Source of the DNA: a virus
Reading direction: 5' to 3' (one strand)
DNA length: 40,537 nt
IMG/VR virus record: IMGVR_UViG_3300031825_000412
Location: 1-40,537 of that record
Part shown: in pieces, positions 15,823-23,556 of the stretch
How positions within the stretch are numbered: position 1 is the first letter of the stretch
Layout: each line of letters opens with the position of its first letter
Program-made: the position numbers and the translations under genes
The notes under the pieces: generated by a model
Seen by the model: only the letters and a program-made list of their open reading frames with translations
What the model was told of the DNA's origin: nothing
Databases searched by the model: none

Positions 15823-16367
15823 TCAGCGGCCCCGCGCGCGGCGCTCGATCGCCTCGTCGACGAGCCGGTCGTAGTCGTGCTGCGCGGCGAGCCAGAAGGC
15901 GAACTCGTCTTCCGCCATCGCCATCAGCGCCCCGTGCTCCCAGCCGCGAACGACCATGTGGACATGGTCGAGAGGCGACGACGGCGCACGCGGCGGCGGC
16001 GCCTCGCCGTCGCCGCTCAGTCGTTTCCCGCGGCGTCCTCGTCGTCGCCGCCGACGAACAGGCGCTTGATCAGCGCCGCGCTGTCGTCGTCGGGCACGAG
16101 GTCCTCGATGTCGGAGAGGGTCAGCTTCTCGCCGTCGAACCGGACGTTCTGGGCGATGTAGACGACCTGCATCTTCTGCGCGTCGTTGCCGGCGACCTTG
16201 GCCGCCCGCATGATCAGCCCGTGCGGCCGGAAGGCCGGGAAGCTGGCGACGATGCCGGTCTTCGGCAGCGTCATGGTCTCCTGCCCGTCGTGCGCCGCCT
16301 TGTGCGCCTTCAGCCGGTCGATGACGGACGTGCGGTTGGCGATCGGCTCGGGGGTCTGGTCGTTCAT
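15823..16367 (-). CDS. Tail assembly chaperone long form (E+E'), made by -1 frameshift
   Basis: Joined product of about 181 aa: 115 residues of the short chaperone, then a switch at the GGGAAAC site (16023-16029) into the -1 frame ending at 15823. The extension contains WEHGALMAMAEDEFAFWL and ends in a basic tail, a GpE-like sequence that recruits or wraps tape measure. The tape measure gene starts 16 bases after its stop, as expected from lambda G/GT and P2 E/E'. No good independent start exists for the extension, since its frame before the slip site is antisense-like. Confidence 0.75.
16017..16367 (-). CDS. Tail assembly chaperone short form
   Basis: A 116-aa protein of the Mu gp41/P2 E type: TMTLPKTGIVASFPAFRPHGLIMRAAKVAGNDAQKM, then VRFDGEKLTLSDIEDLVPDD. 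The ATG at 16365-16367 has GGAG nine bases upstream; a TTG further upstream is not needed. It coats the tape measure during tail assembly. It stops two codons after the slippery heptamer, so most ribosomes release the short form. Confidence 0.8.
   Translation of the reverse strand: MNDQTPEPIANRTSVIDRLKAHKAAHDGQETMTLPKTGIVASFPAFRPHGLIMRAAKVAGNDAQKMQVVYIAQNVRFDGEKLTLSDIEDLVPDDDSAALIKRLFVGGDDEDAAGND
16023..16029 (-). promoter_or_regulatory. -1 ribosomal frameshift site GGGAAAC
   Basis: In the zero frame the codons read G GGA AAC, a canonical X-XXY-YYZ heptamer. A shift by one base opens the long form. A CGGCG-AGG-CGCCG stem-loop begins about 15 bases downstream on the minus strand and could stimulate slippage. 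Confidence 0.75.
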
Positions 16368-16415
16368 GTCTCGCTGCTCCTGCAAATCTGCTGTGGGTGT
16401 CAGGGGTTCGGGCGG

Positions 16416-16925
16416 TCAGCGCGGCCAGACGTTCTCGCCGGCGACCTTGTGGCGCTGGCGGAAGACGTCGATCTCGACGATCGGGCTGTTGGAGTTCGAG
16501 GCCCGCTGCCGCAGGTAGATGCAGGAGGCCGTGGCCTTGTGGCCGGCGAGGTCGCCGAGCTTCAGCCCGCCGTACTCGTGACCGATGAAGAGCAGCCGGA
16601 CGTGGGTGATCAGCCGGTGCGAGCGGTCGACGTCGAGGCCGTCGGCGCCCCAGACGTCCACCTTCTTGTGGAGCTGGAAGGCGAGCGCCTTCGTCGGGTT
16701 CAGCATCTGGAGCGAGAGGTCGGCGTCGATCGCCTGGAACTCGATCGCCGCCTCCATCGCCTGCACCGGCCGCGCCGGCGCCTTGAAGACGGCGACCATG
16801 CCGAGGGTCTCGTGCTCGATCGTCTGCATCTCGATCTTCGGGATCGAGAACTCCTTGACGATGCCGACCAGCGAGTTGTCCTCGAGATAGGCCTCGGCGT
16901 CGGTGATCTGGGCGTAGCTGTACAT
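16416..16925 (-). CDS. Major tail tube protein (FII family)
   Basis: A 169-aa P2 FII-like tube protein. It shows EAYLEDNSLVGIVKEFSIPKIEMQT near the N-terminus, then GMVAVFKAPARPVQAMEAAI and a C-terminal beta half ending VEIDVFRQRHKVAGENVW. The tube is the inner cylinder of the contractile tail. It follows the sheath gene directly, as in P2. Length equals the P2 homologue (about 170 aa). Confidence 0.88.
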   Translation of the reverse strand: MYSYAQITDAEAYLEDNSLVGIVKEFSIPKIEMQTIEHETLGMVAVFKAPARPVQAMEAAIEFQAIDADLSLQMLNPTKALAFQLHKKVDVWGADGLDVDRSHRLITHVRLLFIGHEYGGLKLGDLAGHKATASCIYLRQRASNSNSPIVEIDVFRQRHKVAGENVWPR

Positions 16926-16972
16926 CGGTGCCTCCTACGGGCGGAGCGTCGCGGGCGGTGCGTCTCGGCGCG

Positions 16973-18295
16973 TCAGAACGTGCCGCTGTCGGCGGTGGCG
17001 AGCCCGAGCGGATCGGCGATGAGGTCGATGTTGATCCCGCGCTCGACGGTGACCCGCTCCATGATCCCGATCGGCGCGTATTCGAGGCCGTAGTAGAACC
17101 AGCCGTCGGCGGCGGACGCGACGGTCGTGCGGGTGCGGTCGAACCAGAACCGGCCGTCATAGAGCGCCGGGTCCTGGCCCGACGACGGGTCCATCGCCGT
17201 CTTCGAGCGGATGAAGGCGTTGATCGTCTCCTCGACGCTTTCGAGCATCGCCGGCGAGGCGTTCCGGTCGACGATCTCGTCGAGGTAGTAGAGGATCGCC
17301 TCGTCGAGCATGTCCTCGATCAGCTGCACGTGCAGGAAGTTGCGGATGTCCGACGAGGTCGGATAGGCGGCCGAGCGGTTGCCCGCGGTGTGCGGCCCCT
17401 TGCCCCAGCGCTCCTGCGTGGTGACGATGCCGGCGGCGCGCAGGAGCTGCGCATCGGAGGTCGGATCGCCCGGCACGTAGAGCACCGGCGTCGCCGTGCC
17501 CTCGATCCCGTAGATCGGCCGGTTGCTCGGGCTGTGGTGGTAGCCGTACTCGAGGATCGACGACAGCCACACGCCGAGGAGGCGCGAGGAGTACGGGTCG
17601 GCGACGATCGCGCCGGCGGTGACCGGGTCGGCGATCATGACCTCCGGCCAGCACAGCACCATCCGGCGCGAGGCAGTCTGCCAGTCGAACTCGCCGTCGG
17701 CTCCGCGCGCCTCGATCACGTCCTGTCGCGTCGCGGCCGCCGGCGCGTCGAGGAAGGCGCGGGCGCGGATGCGGTTGCAGATCACCTCGAGCTCGGCGCG
17801 CACGCCCGCGAGCCCCGTGAAGCCCGGCGTATGGACGAACTTCGGGAACCACCCGAACTTCTGGAAGCAGCCATAGGCGCCCTTGAGGCCCGACGGCTTG
17901 CCGGCCGCGTCGAACGTCCCGTTGATGGTGAGGTTCGTGACCTTGGTGGGGTCGGGCGCGTCCTCGGCATCCTTGTGGACGGCCGGGTCGAAGACGTTGC
18001 GCACCACGATCGTGCCGACGCCCTTGGTCAGCCCCTGGTCGAAGATCGCGTCGAGCGCCCGCGGGATGGTGTAGCCCGCCGTCATCGGCCCGAAGAACGA
18101 CGCCGCCTCGGCCGCGGAACGGACGATCACGTCCGTCTCGACATAGTCCGCGCGCGCCTCCGGCGTCGCGTGCACGAGGTGGACCGGCGCCGTGCCGACG
18201 AGATAGGTCGTCGCCGCCTTGACCTCGCGGACGGTCGTCGCGCCGACCGGGCGGTCGACGATCTCGGGGCCGAAATAGGGATCGGTGCCGGCCAT
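16973..18295 (-). CDS. Tail sheath protein (FI family)
   Basis: A 440-aa sheath subunit of the P2 FI class. Seen are the N-terminal VREVKAATTYLVGTAP, SAAEAASFFGPMTAGYTIPRALDAIFDQG, the central VNRIRA-type segment ending DVIEARG, and the C-terminal domain GIMERVTVERGINIDLI near residues 415-432. Contraction of the sheath drives DNA delivery. It is followed by the tube gene, so the tail is a myovirus-type tail. Confidence 0.9.
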   Translation of the reverse strand: MAGTDPYFGPEIVDRPVGATTVREVKAATTYLVGTAPVHLVHATPEARADYVETDVIVRSAAEAASFFGPMTAGYTIPRALDAIFDQGLTKGVGTIVVRNVFDPAVHKDAEDAPDPTKVTNLTINGTFDAAGKPSGLKGAYGCFQKFGWFPKFVHTPGFTGLAGVRAELEVICNRIRARAFLDAPAAATRQDVIEARGADGEFDWQTASRRMVLCWPEVMIADPVTAGAIVADPYSSRLLGVWLSSILEYGYHHSPSNRPIYGIEGTATPVLYVPGDPTSDAQLLRAAGIVTTQERWGKGPHTAGNRSAAYPTSSDIRNFLHVQLIEDMLDEAILYYLDEIVDRNASPAMLESVEETINAFIRSKTAMDPSSGQDPALYDGRFWFDRTRTTVASAADGWFYYGLEYAPIGIMERVTVERGINIDLIADPLGLATADSGTF

Positions 18296-18298
18296 CGG

Positions 18299-18598
18299 CT
18301 ACTCCTTGGGTGCGCGGCGGCGCGTCGCGCGGGCCGCGGGCTTGCTGTCGGAAGGGTCGGCCGCCGCCGGCGCGGCCGCGGGCGCGACCGGCTCGACCGG
18401 CTCGACCGGCGCGGGCTCGGCCGCTGTCGCCGTCAGCCGGCGCGCCGCGACGAGGCGGGCGACGGTCGCGTGCGCCGGCATCGCGTAGGTGCGGCCGGGC
18501 ACGAGCACCTCGTCGAAGACGACGCGGCGGCCGCCGGTGCCGTCGGGCACCGCGAGCGTCAGCCCCATCACCGGCCCGGCGTAGCGGTAGCGCGTCAT
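18299..18598 (-). CDS. Small late protein before the sheath, unknown
   Basis: A 99-aa protein: a short beta-rich N-terminal half (MTRYRYAGPVMGLTLAV to VARLVAARRLT) and an A/P/E-rich, probably disordered C-terminal half with a basic end (ATRRRAPKE). It occupies the place of Mu gp38, a short protein between gp37 and the sheath, but I cannot show homology. The ATG overlaps the end of the gp37-like gene by ATGA, supporting translation. Confidence 0.6.
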   Translation of the reverse strand: MTRYRYAGPVMGLTLAVPDGTGGRRVVFDEVLVPGRTYAMPAHATVARLVAARRLTATAAEPAPVEPVEPVAPAAAPAAADPSDSKPAARATRRRAPKE

Positions 18599-19089
18599 GG
18601 CAGCCGACCCGCGCCGGCGAAGGTCGTCACGCGCGGCGGCGTCGGCCGCGGCACGGCGCGCACCAGCGCGCGCACCTCGACCAGCCAGTGCCAGACGCCG
18701 CCCGACTGCTCGACGAGTTCGTCGCGGGTGATTTCGAGGCCGACGCCGCCGGCGCCGGGCACCGCCGGTGCGCCTTCGAGTGCCAGGCGCACGTCCTCGA
18801 TCGCCCGATAGCTGCCGCCCTCGCCGCGGAGGTCGCGCAAGTAGAGGTGGACGGCGAAGACCGGCCGTCGCACCTGCCCACCGCCGCCGAGCCCCTCCGG
18901 CCGGTCGTAGCGGGAGCCGGTGTAGTGCACGAGCGCGATGTGCGCGGCCGAGGCGAGGTCGAAGGCCTCCGGCTCGGCCGGGAACGGCTCGATCCGCCAC
19001 GACGTGCCGAGGCCGGCCGCGAGCAGGGCGAGGATGCGCGTTTCGATGGCGCCGATGACGCCGGCCAGCTGATCGGTCGCCGCGGTCAT
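18595..19089 (-). CDS. Mu gp37-like head-tail joining protein
   Basis: A 164-aa protein resembling the Gp37 family of Mu-like phages: QLAGVIGAIETRILALLAAGL at the N-terminus, AHIALVHYTGSRY in the middle and FAVHLYLRDLRGE. These proteins act at the neck between head and tail, probably as tail terminators. The start overlaps the end of the DUF1320 gene as ATGA. The order gp36-gp37-sheath is that of Mu. Confidence 0.75.
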   Translation of the reverse strand: MTAATDQLAGVIGAIETRILALLAAGLGTSWRIEPFPAEPEAFDLASAAHIALVHYTGSRYDRPEGLGGGGQVRRPVFAVHLYLRDLRGEGGSYRAIEDVRLALEGAPAVPGAGGVGLEITRDELVEQSGGVWHWLVEVRALVRAVPRPTPPRVTTFAGAGRLP

Positions 19090-19571
19090 CGGACGGGCTC
19101 CCGCCAGCCGTCGAGCAGCGCCTCGGCGCGGCGCCGGCCGGGCGCGGCGAGCACCTGGCCGATCGGGCCGTCCGGTGCCGCCGCGGCGACCGAAGCCGGC
19201 GCCGGCAGGTCGAAGCGGCCGGCCTGGATGTCTTTGAGGCGAGCGATCGCGTCGGTGTAGCGGGCGCGGACGTCCTCGGAGACCTGGCTCTTGTTGCCGC
19301 CCTCGTCGCGCAGCCGGAAGCGGGCGAGGTCGAGCGCCGCGTCGACGAGCGTCGACGGCTGCTCGGCCGGGGTGAGGTCGGCCGCCCAGGGATGGCGCGC
19401 CAGCACGTAGCCGCTGACGATGTCGTCGGCCCAGGCGATCGCCGTCTCGATCCGCGCGGTGTCGAGCGCGCGGCCCTGCGGATGGTTCCACGAGCCGGTG
19501 CCGGCGATCTGGTGAAGCTCCTGCTCCCCCAGCCGCGCGACCATCATCTCGACCGTCAGAAAGCGCGCCAT
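19086..19571 (-). CDS. DUF1320 protein (Mu gp36-like neck protein)
   Basis: A 161-aa protein starting MARFLTVEMMVARLGEQEL at ATG 19569-19571; a TTG 24 bases upstream is not preferred. The pattern RIETAIAWADDIVSGYVLARH and LVDAALDLARFRLRDE, then SEDVRARYTDAIARLKDIQAG, is characteristic of DUF1320, the gp6/gp36-type connector adaptors. It likely closes the portal after packaging. Confidence 0.85.
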   Translation of the reverse strand: MARFLTVEMMVARLGEQELHQIAGTGSWNHPQGRALDTARIETAIAWADDIVSGYVLARHPWAADLTPAEQPSTLVDAALDLARFRLRDEGGNKSQVSEDVRARYTDAIARLKDIQAGRFDLPAPASVAAAAPDGPIGQVLAAPGRRRAEALLDGWREPVR

Positions 19572-19611
19572 GGTGTCCCCGTCACCCAGTCCCAAACAGG
19601 CTCTTGCGCCG

Positions 19612-20172
19612 TCAGGCTTCGCCGAGGACGCCGAGCGCGACGAGCGTCTCAGCCTCGGCCTCGGTCAAATCGATCGTCCCGCCGATCGCGTAGCGCCGGC
19701 CGTCGCGCTTCAGCGGCGAGCGGACCGGATAGGCGCGGATCTCTGGCGCATCGGGTGGTGACAGCGCGGCCGCCCCCGCATCCGCGCTGCCGTCGTCATT
19801 GGCTTCGGCCTCCGGCGCGGGCGGTTGTCCGGCCGGCGCCGGCGGGGCGCTCTCGGCATGGGTGGAGGGCGGCAGCGCGCCGCCCTCCGAGGCGTCGGGT
19901 GGTGACAGCGCGGCGGTCCCCGCATCCGCGCTGCCGTCGTCATTGGCTTCGGCCTCCGGCGCGGGCGGTTGTCCGGCCAGCGCCGGCGGGGCGCTCTCGG
20001 TATGGGTGGAGGGCGGCAGCGTGCCGCCCTCCGAGGCGGCGGCCGTGGCCACCGCGTCGACCGCAGCCGCCGGGACAGGCCCGGCCTGCAGCACGGAAGG
20101 AACGGCAGCCTTCGCCGCCGGCGCTGCCTTCGCCTTCGCCGGCCGCGCCGGCGCCGTCGGGCGCTTCGCCAT
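19612..20172 (-). CDS. Repeat-bearing disordered protein with C-terminal FluMu-like domain
   Basis: A 186-aa protein. The N-terminal 25 residues are K/A/P-rich; residues about 48-143 are two near-identical 48-aa units rich in A, P, S and D, probably disordered. The last 45 residues (IRAYPVRSPLKRDGRRYAIGGTIDLTEAEAETLVALGVL) form a small folded domain that I associate with short Mu-like late proteins placed near the capsid gene. ATG 20170-20172 is preferred over a TTG two codons upstream. Function unknown; the linker-like repeats could present the domain on the capsid surface. Confidence 0.65.
   Translation of the reverse strand: MAKRPTAPARPAKAKAAPAAKAAVPSVLQAGPVPAAAVDAVATAAASEGGTLPPSTHTESAPPALAGQPPAPEAEANDDGSADAGTAALSPPDASEGGALPPSTHAESAPPAPAGQPPAPEAEANDDGSADAGAAALSPPDAPEIRAYPVRSPLKRDGRRYAIGGTIDLTEAEAETLVALGVLGEA
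19747..20034 (-). repeat. Tandem 144-bp duplication inside the capsid-adjacent gene
   Basis: Two direct, in-frame copies, 19747-19890 and 19891-20034, that differ at only a few bases. Each encodes a 48-aa unit containing LPPSTH, APEAEANDDGSADAG and ALSPPDA. The high identity indicates a recent duplication. Confidence 0.9.
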
Positions 20173-20174
20173 GA

Positions 20175-21128
20175 TCAACCGGCCGCCGCGGCGGCCTGGA
20201 TCAGGAACCCGCCCTCGGCGCCGGTCACGTAGGGCCGGTATTCCTCGGTGACGGGGTAGATCCAGCTCTTGCGGTTGCGCTCGTAGTAGGGCTGCTCGAC
20301 CGCCGGATAGCCGGAGAGCCGGTAGGTGTAGCCGAACGCCGGGACGTTGAAGCTGCCGCCGCGCGGCACATAGGCGAGGATCGCGTCGTTGCCCCAGACG
20401 TCGTCGGCCGGATCGTCGTCCGACGCGCCTTCGGCGAGCGCCACCGCCTTGCCGACGATGACCTCGTCGAGGCTGAAGTACTTCGCGAGCATCGCTTCCG
20501 TGATGCTGTCGCTCGACGTGTACTTGAACTTCTCCATCAGCTTCGGATGATCGTCGAGCGCGTTGAAGGCCGCGGGGCCGATCACCATGACGTTCGGATA
20601 GCGGCCGATCATCCGGCGCACCGCCTCACGGGCTTCCTTCACGTCGGCCTTCGGGTTCGAGTCCGCGTGCGACCACTGGTCGGAACCGGCGAGCGTCATC
20701 TTGTTGCCGGCGCCGTAGGTCGCAGGCGCCCGCGCCATGGTCGCGATCTCGACCTCGCGGCCGAGGCCGACGATGTCCTGCACCTGGTTGATCGAGACGC
20801 TGGCGAGATCGATCCCCGGCACGGCCGCGGCGTCGGCGCCGATCTCGTCCGGCACCAGCGCCTCCAGCGCCTCCTGCTTCAGGGCGACCGGGTCGGCGGC
20901 ATAGCCGACCTGGATGCGCCGCGTCTCGGCGCCGGGCGCCCGGCGGGTGTCGATGTAGCGGCGGAACGCCTCCTTGCCGAACTTGATCACCTTCATCGAC
21001 CGGTTCGGGATGTCCGCCCACGGCAGCAGCCGGGTGCCGACGAACTCGGCGTTCGTATAGCCGCGCGCCTGCGTCGACAGGATCGGGTCGATCACCTGCG
21101 CCTGACGGGAGTTCATGGCCTGGGGCAT
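20175..21128 (-). CDS. Major capsid protein
   Basis: A 317-aa capsid subunit of the HK97-fold type used by alphaproteobacterial Mu-like phages. It begins MPQAMNSRQAQVIDPILSTQ, has the E-loop/spine region RRIQVGYAADPVALKQEALEALVP and a P/A-domain with NVMVIGPAAFNALDDHPKLMEKFKY. The C-terminal YPVTEEYRPYVTGAEGGFLI is typical of these proteins. It follows the cement protein gene. The capsid assignment is firm by context and sequence character. Confidence 0.8.
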   Translation of the reverse strand: MPQAMNSRQAQVIDPILSTQARGYTNAEFVGTRLLPWADIPNRSMKVIKFGKEAFRRYIDTRRAPGAETRRIQVGYAADPVALKQEALEALVPDEIGADAAAVPGIDLASVSINQVQDIVGLGREVEIATMARAPATYGAGNKMTLAGSDQWSHADSNPKADVKEAREAVRRMIGRYPNVMVIGPAAFNALDDHPKLMEKFKYTSSDSITEAMLAKYFSLDEVIVGKAVALAEGASDDDPADDVWGNDAILAYVPRGGSFNVPAFGYTYRLSGYPAVEQPYYERNRKSWIYPVTEEYRPYVTGAEGGFLIQAAAAAG

Positions 21129-21167
21129 TGCTGTTCCTCGAGAGGGGATCGCCGGGACGGCCGGCCG

Positions 21168-21515
21168 TCAGCGGATGAGAACGGAGACGCGCGCGCCGGC
21201 CGCCGTGGCGGCCGAGAGTGCGACGGCGAAGACGTTCGGGTTCGCCGTCGCCCCCTTCGGGATCGGCTTGCCGTTCGCGTCGGAGATGAGGTCGTCGCCG
21301 GCGGCGATCGCCGCGCCGGCCGGCAGGTCGACGAGGCCGATGGCGGTGAGCGCGACCGCGTCGCCGGTGGCGGCGTCGTTGGCGGCGGCGCCCTTGACCT
21401 TGCCGTTCAAGCCCGTCGGCTGGTCGTTGAAGCCGACGAGCTGGCGCTCGGCGATCGCCGCCGCGGCGATGGCGGTGAACTTGAGCGTGTCGATGGAGCC
21501 CATGAAGCCGGACAT
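21168..21515 (-). CDS. DUF2190 capsid cement/decoration protein
   Basis: A 115-aa protein with the DUF2190 pattern: ERQLVGFNDQP, then NDAATGDAVALTAIGLVDLPAGAAIAAGDDLISDANGK and a short beta end (VSVLIR). DUF2190 proteins bind the outer capsid surface and stabilise it. It lies between the protease/scaffold gene and the major capsid gene, its usual place. Confidence 0.8.
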   Translation of the reverse strand: MSGFMGSIDTLKFTAIAAAAIAERQLVGFNDQPTGLNGKVKGAAANDAATGDAVALTAIGLVDLPAGAAIAAGDDLISDANGKPIPKGATANPNVFAVALSAATAAGARVSVLIR

Positions 21516-21527
21516 GGCAGTTTCCTC

Positions 21528-22007
21528 TCAGGCGCTCGGGTCGACGGCCTTGACGGCGTCGAGGAAGCTGGTGCCGGGGTGCTGGCGCTGATAGGCGATC
21601 GCCTTGCCGTGGATGTCCGCACGCTCGCGATCGACCGTCTTGCCCTCCGGCGCCGCGAACTCGGCCGCGGCCGGCTGGCTGCCGCCCTCCTTCGGCACGA
21701 CGCCGCCATAGACGACGGCCTTCGGCATCGCGGCGAGAAGGTCGCGCAGCGCCTGGCGCTGTGGCGCCTTCGCCTCCTTCCCGCCCTCCGAGAACGAGAT
21801 CTCGGTCTCGGCGTCGAGCCCGTCGAGGAGGCCGACGACGCGGTCCTTCAGCGCCGGGATGAGCCGGCCCTCGGCGACGAGCGCCTCGGCGAAGCTCTCG
21901 TGCTCGCGGTGGTCGAGCGCGCGGGTGCGGGCGACGAGCGCCGTCTCGCGCGCGGCGAAGTCGGCGGCATCGGCGGCGGGATCGCCGCCGGCGGGCTTGG
22001 TCGGCAT
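21528..22007 (-). CDS. Nested scaffold protein (Mu Z-like, in frame within the protease gene)
   Basis: An internal ATG (22005-22007) in the protease frame, preceded by GAGG at five bases, would give a 159-aa helical scaffold starting MPTKPAGGDPAADAADFAAR. The break falls exactly at the proline-rich linker between protease and scaffold halves. Lambda Nu3 and Mu Z are made in the same way. Inference from position and ribosome-binding site. Confidence 0.6.
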   Translation of the reverse strand: MPTKPAGGDPAADAADFAARETALVARTRALDHREHESFAEALVAEGRLIPALKDRVVGLLDGLDAETEISFSEGGKEAKAPQRQALRDLLAAMPKAVVYGGVVPKEGGSQPAAAEFAAPEGKTVDRERADIHGKAIAYQRQHPGTSFLDAVKAVDPSA

Positions 22008-22670
22008 CGGAACCTCGGGGGTGGGTGTGGTCGGGTCGGCGGGCGCGGAGAACGCCGGCGAGGCGGGCGGCTCGCGGTCTGCGGCCTCGTCGAGCCAGCG
22101 GATCTGCCAGTCGGGCACGACGCGGTCTGCGGTCTCCAGCCCGAACTTTTCGATCATCCAGTCGCGGATGCCGCGGAAGAGGCTGGAGACGTCCTTGAGG
22201 GCCGGTTCGCCGAACTCGATGATGACGGCGCCGTCGTCTGCGGCCGCGAAGGTGACGGGCTTCAGGCCGGGCACGGCGGGCGCCGCACCGCCGAGAAAGC
22301 CGATGTGGCGCGGATACCAGCGGCCGGGCTTCGGGTTGGCGGCGCTGTCCGGGCGGAAGAGCGAGAGCGAGACCTTGCGATAGCGCCCGTCGGCGACGGC
22401 CGCGACGAACTCGGCGGCGAGATCGCCGATGTCGGCGAGGAGGCGGCCGGCCGTCTCGTCCCACCGGAAGGCGGCCGCCCAGCCGAACGCCGGGTCGTTG
22501 TCGTTCGGATGCCCGACGACGACCGGTGCCGGCGCCGCCTCCGGATCATAGTCCGCGGCGATCGCCGCGAGATCCTCGGCCGAGAACGCCAGCGCGCCGC
22601 CGCCCATCGGCACGAAGGTGCCCGGCCGGAAGACTTCGATCGTCCGCGTCTCTGACGTGCTGCCCGCCAC
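21528..22670 (-). CDS. I: Phage protease / scaffold precursor (Mu gpI-like)
   Basis: A 380-aa protein of the Mu prophage I family. The N-terminal protease half (1-185) has VVVGHPNDNDPAFGWA, the loop RYRKVSLSLFRPD and PRHIGFLGGAAPAVPGL. A proline-rich linker (205-225) leads to a helical scaffold half. It matures the head and is then removed. The start is GTG 22668-22670 with a weak GGGG upstream. An internal ATG at residue 222 with its own ribosome-binding site makes the scaffold alone, as Mu gene Z does. This I is the head protease, unrelated to the baseplate gene I in this window. Confidence 0.88.
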   Translation of the reverse strand: MAGSTSETRTIEVFRPGTFVPMGGGALAFSAEDLAAIAADYDPEAAPAPVVVGHPNDNDPAFGWAAAFRWDETAGRLLADIGDLAAEFVAAVADGRYRKVSLSLFRPDSAANPKPGRWYPRHIGFLGGAAPAVPGLKPVTFAAADDGAVIIEFGEPALKDVSSLFRGIRDWMIEKFGLETADRVVPDWQIRWLDEAADREPPASPAFSAPADPTTPTPEVPMPTKPAGGDPAADAADFAARETALVARTRALDHREHESFAEALVAEGRLIPALKDRVVGLLDGLDAETEISFSEGGKEAKAPQRQALRDLLAAMPKAVVYGGVVPKEGGSQPAAAEFAAPEGKTVDRERADIHGKAIAYQRQHPGTSFLDAVKAVDPSA

Positions 22671-22722
22671 CTGGCGCCCCGCAAGCTGATTGCAGGGCGA
22701 CGATGGGCCGAAGCGTCAACGG

Positions 22723-22744
22723 GGTCCGCATGACTGCGGCAGCG
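22723..22744 (-). promoter_or_regulatory. Candidate Mor/C-type activator site before the protease-capsid operon
   Basis: Second copy of the late block: TGAC-TGC-GGCA here (22731-22741), one arm imperfect, followed on the minus strand by the shared GTCATGCGGACCCC. It lies about 65 bases before the GTG of the protease gene, the position of Mu PI. Confidence 0.5.
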
Positions 22745-22746
22745 AC

Positions 22747-22777
22747 TTGACCATTCTTACCGAGTGATGAGCATACT
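22747..22777 (+). promoter_or_regulatory. Possible sigma70-type promoter of the secreted-protein moron
   Basis: TTGACC (22747-22752) and CATACT (22772-22777) are separated by 19 bases, longer than ideal. Transcription from it would begin downstream of the two ATGs at 22764/22767 and so supports the GTG start at 22830. Confidence 0.3.
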
Positions 22778-22829
22778 GACCCATGGCCGACGCGCGAAGC
22801 GTACATGGGAAAAATCGGAGAAACGAACC

Positions 22830-23387
22830 GTGGAAGGCACGATAAGGGTACGCAGACTATGGTGGTCTGTCTCGCTGGGTTTGATTATTGCGTGCCCGTC
22901 CGCTGCGTCGAGCGATCAAGTCAAGTTCTATGATCAGACCGGCAAGCATGCGGGAACCTATTTGTGTCTACCGGTTGCGATTGGCGGAGTTGCATGGGAC
23001 GACCATCTGCATGAATGGAATGGAACGCGATTTAGAGTTCCGAATCGGAAGTTAATAGTTGTTGTTAAGACAAACAAATTGCGGAAAATTGGCAAGGCAA
23101 TTGATGGAGATCCGGCAATGGGATATATTGTAACCTTGAGAGAATCTGAATCAAAAAGCGATAAAAGATGCGAAGGAGATTTTAGAGAGACGCACGATGG
23201 AGTTATGAATGACGTATTCATAAGTAGATTTGGAATTATGTCTTGTGCAGACCCTATAAATCAGATGACTATAAATTTCGAAACTGGAAGGTATATGTCG
23301 ATATACCCTATCGGATACATAGGTGGATCAAATAGTGGAGAGGATACTCCTAGTATAGAAATTGGAACGTGCACAGTTATTCAATGA
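22830..23387 (+). CDS. Secreted or lipoprotein-like protein of unknown function (moron)
   Basis: A 185-aa protein from GTG 22830 (GGAG nine bases upstream; ATGs at 22764/22767 would add 21-22 residues). The N-terminus is a signal sequence: basic RVRR, hydrophobic LWWSVSLGLIIAC, then PSAASSDQ. IIAC could be a lipobox; otherwise cleavage after ASS is likely. The mature part (about 155 aa) has three further cysteines and a conserved-looking GYIVTLRESESKSDKRCEGDF segment; I do not recognise it. It is strongly AT-rich and opposite to the late operon. A periplasmic or surface cargo protein could modify the lysogen envelope. Confidence 0.65.
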   Translation: MEGTIRVRRLWWSVSLGLIIACPSAASSDQVKFYDQTGKHAGTYLCLPVAIGGVAWDDHLHEWNGTRFRVPNRKLIVVVKTNKLRKIGKAIDGDPAMGYIVTLRESESKSDKRCEGDFRETHDGVMNDVFISRFGIMSCADPINQMTINFETGRYMSIYPIGYIGGSNSGEDTPSIEIGTCTVIQ

Positions 23388-23388
23388 C

Positions 23389-23556
23389 CTAGCAGGCTGC
23401 GGAAAAGGGGTTCTTTGGGTGACGGCCGCGCAAACTCGATCCTCTTCAGGCGGGTTCGGCGGAAATCTGATCCGGCGCGCTGCAGATTTCGCGTTGCGCT
23501 TTGCACGGTCGGCGGCGGCGATCTGGTCGAGCTCGACTTTTTCAACAGCCTGCTAG
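23389..23556. mobile_element. MITE-like element with CTAG target duplication
   Basis: Imperfect inverted ends: CAGGCTGCGGAAAA on the left (from 23393) and, on the opposite strand, CAGGCTGTTGAAAA on the right (to 23552). Both sides carry a CTAG tetranucleotide (23389-23392 and 23553-23556), consistent with a 4-base target duplication. The interior of about 160 bp has no convincing transposase. The ends resemble those I recall for IS1182/IS5-group elements of Proteobacteria; the parent was not identified. Confidence 0.7.

Noticed and set aside
23362-23556. 64-aa plus-strand ORF across the MITE-like element
   Set aside because: It starts in the preceding gene and only reads through the element's inverted ends; not transposase-like.
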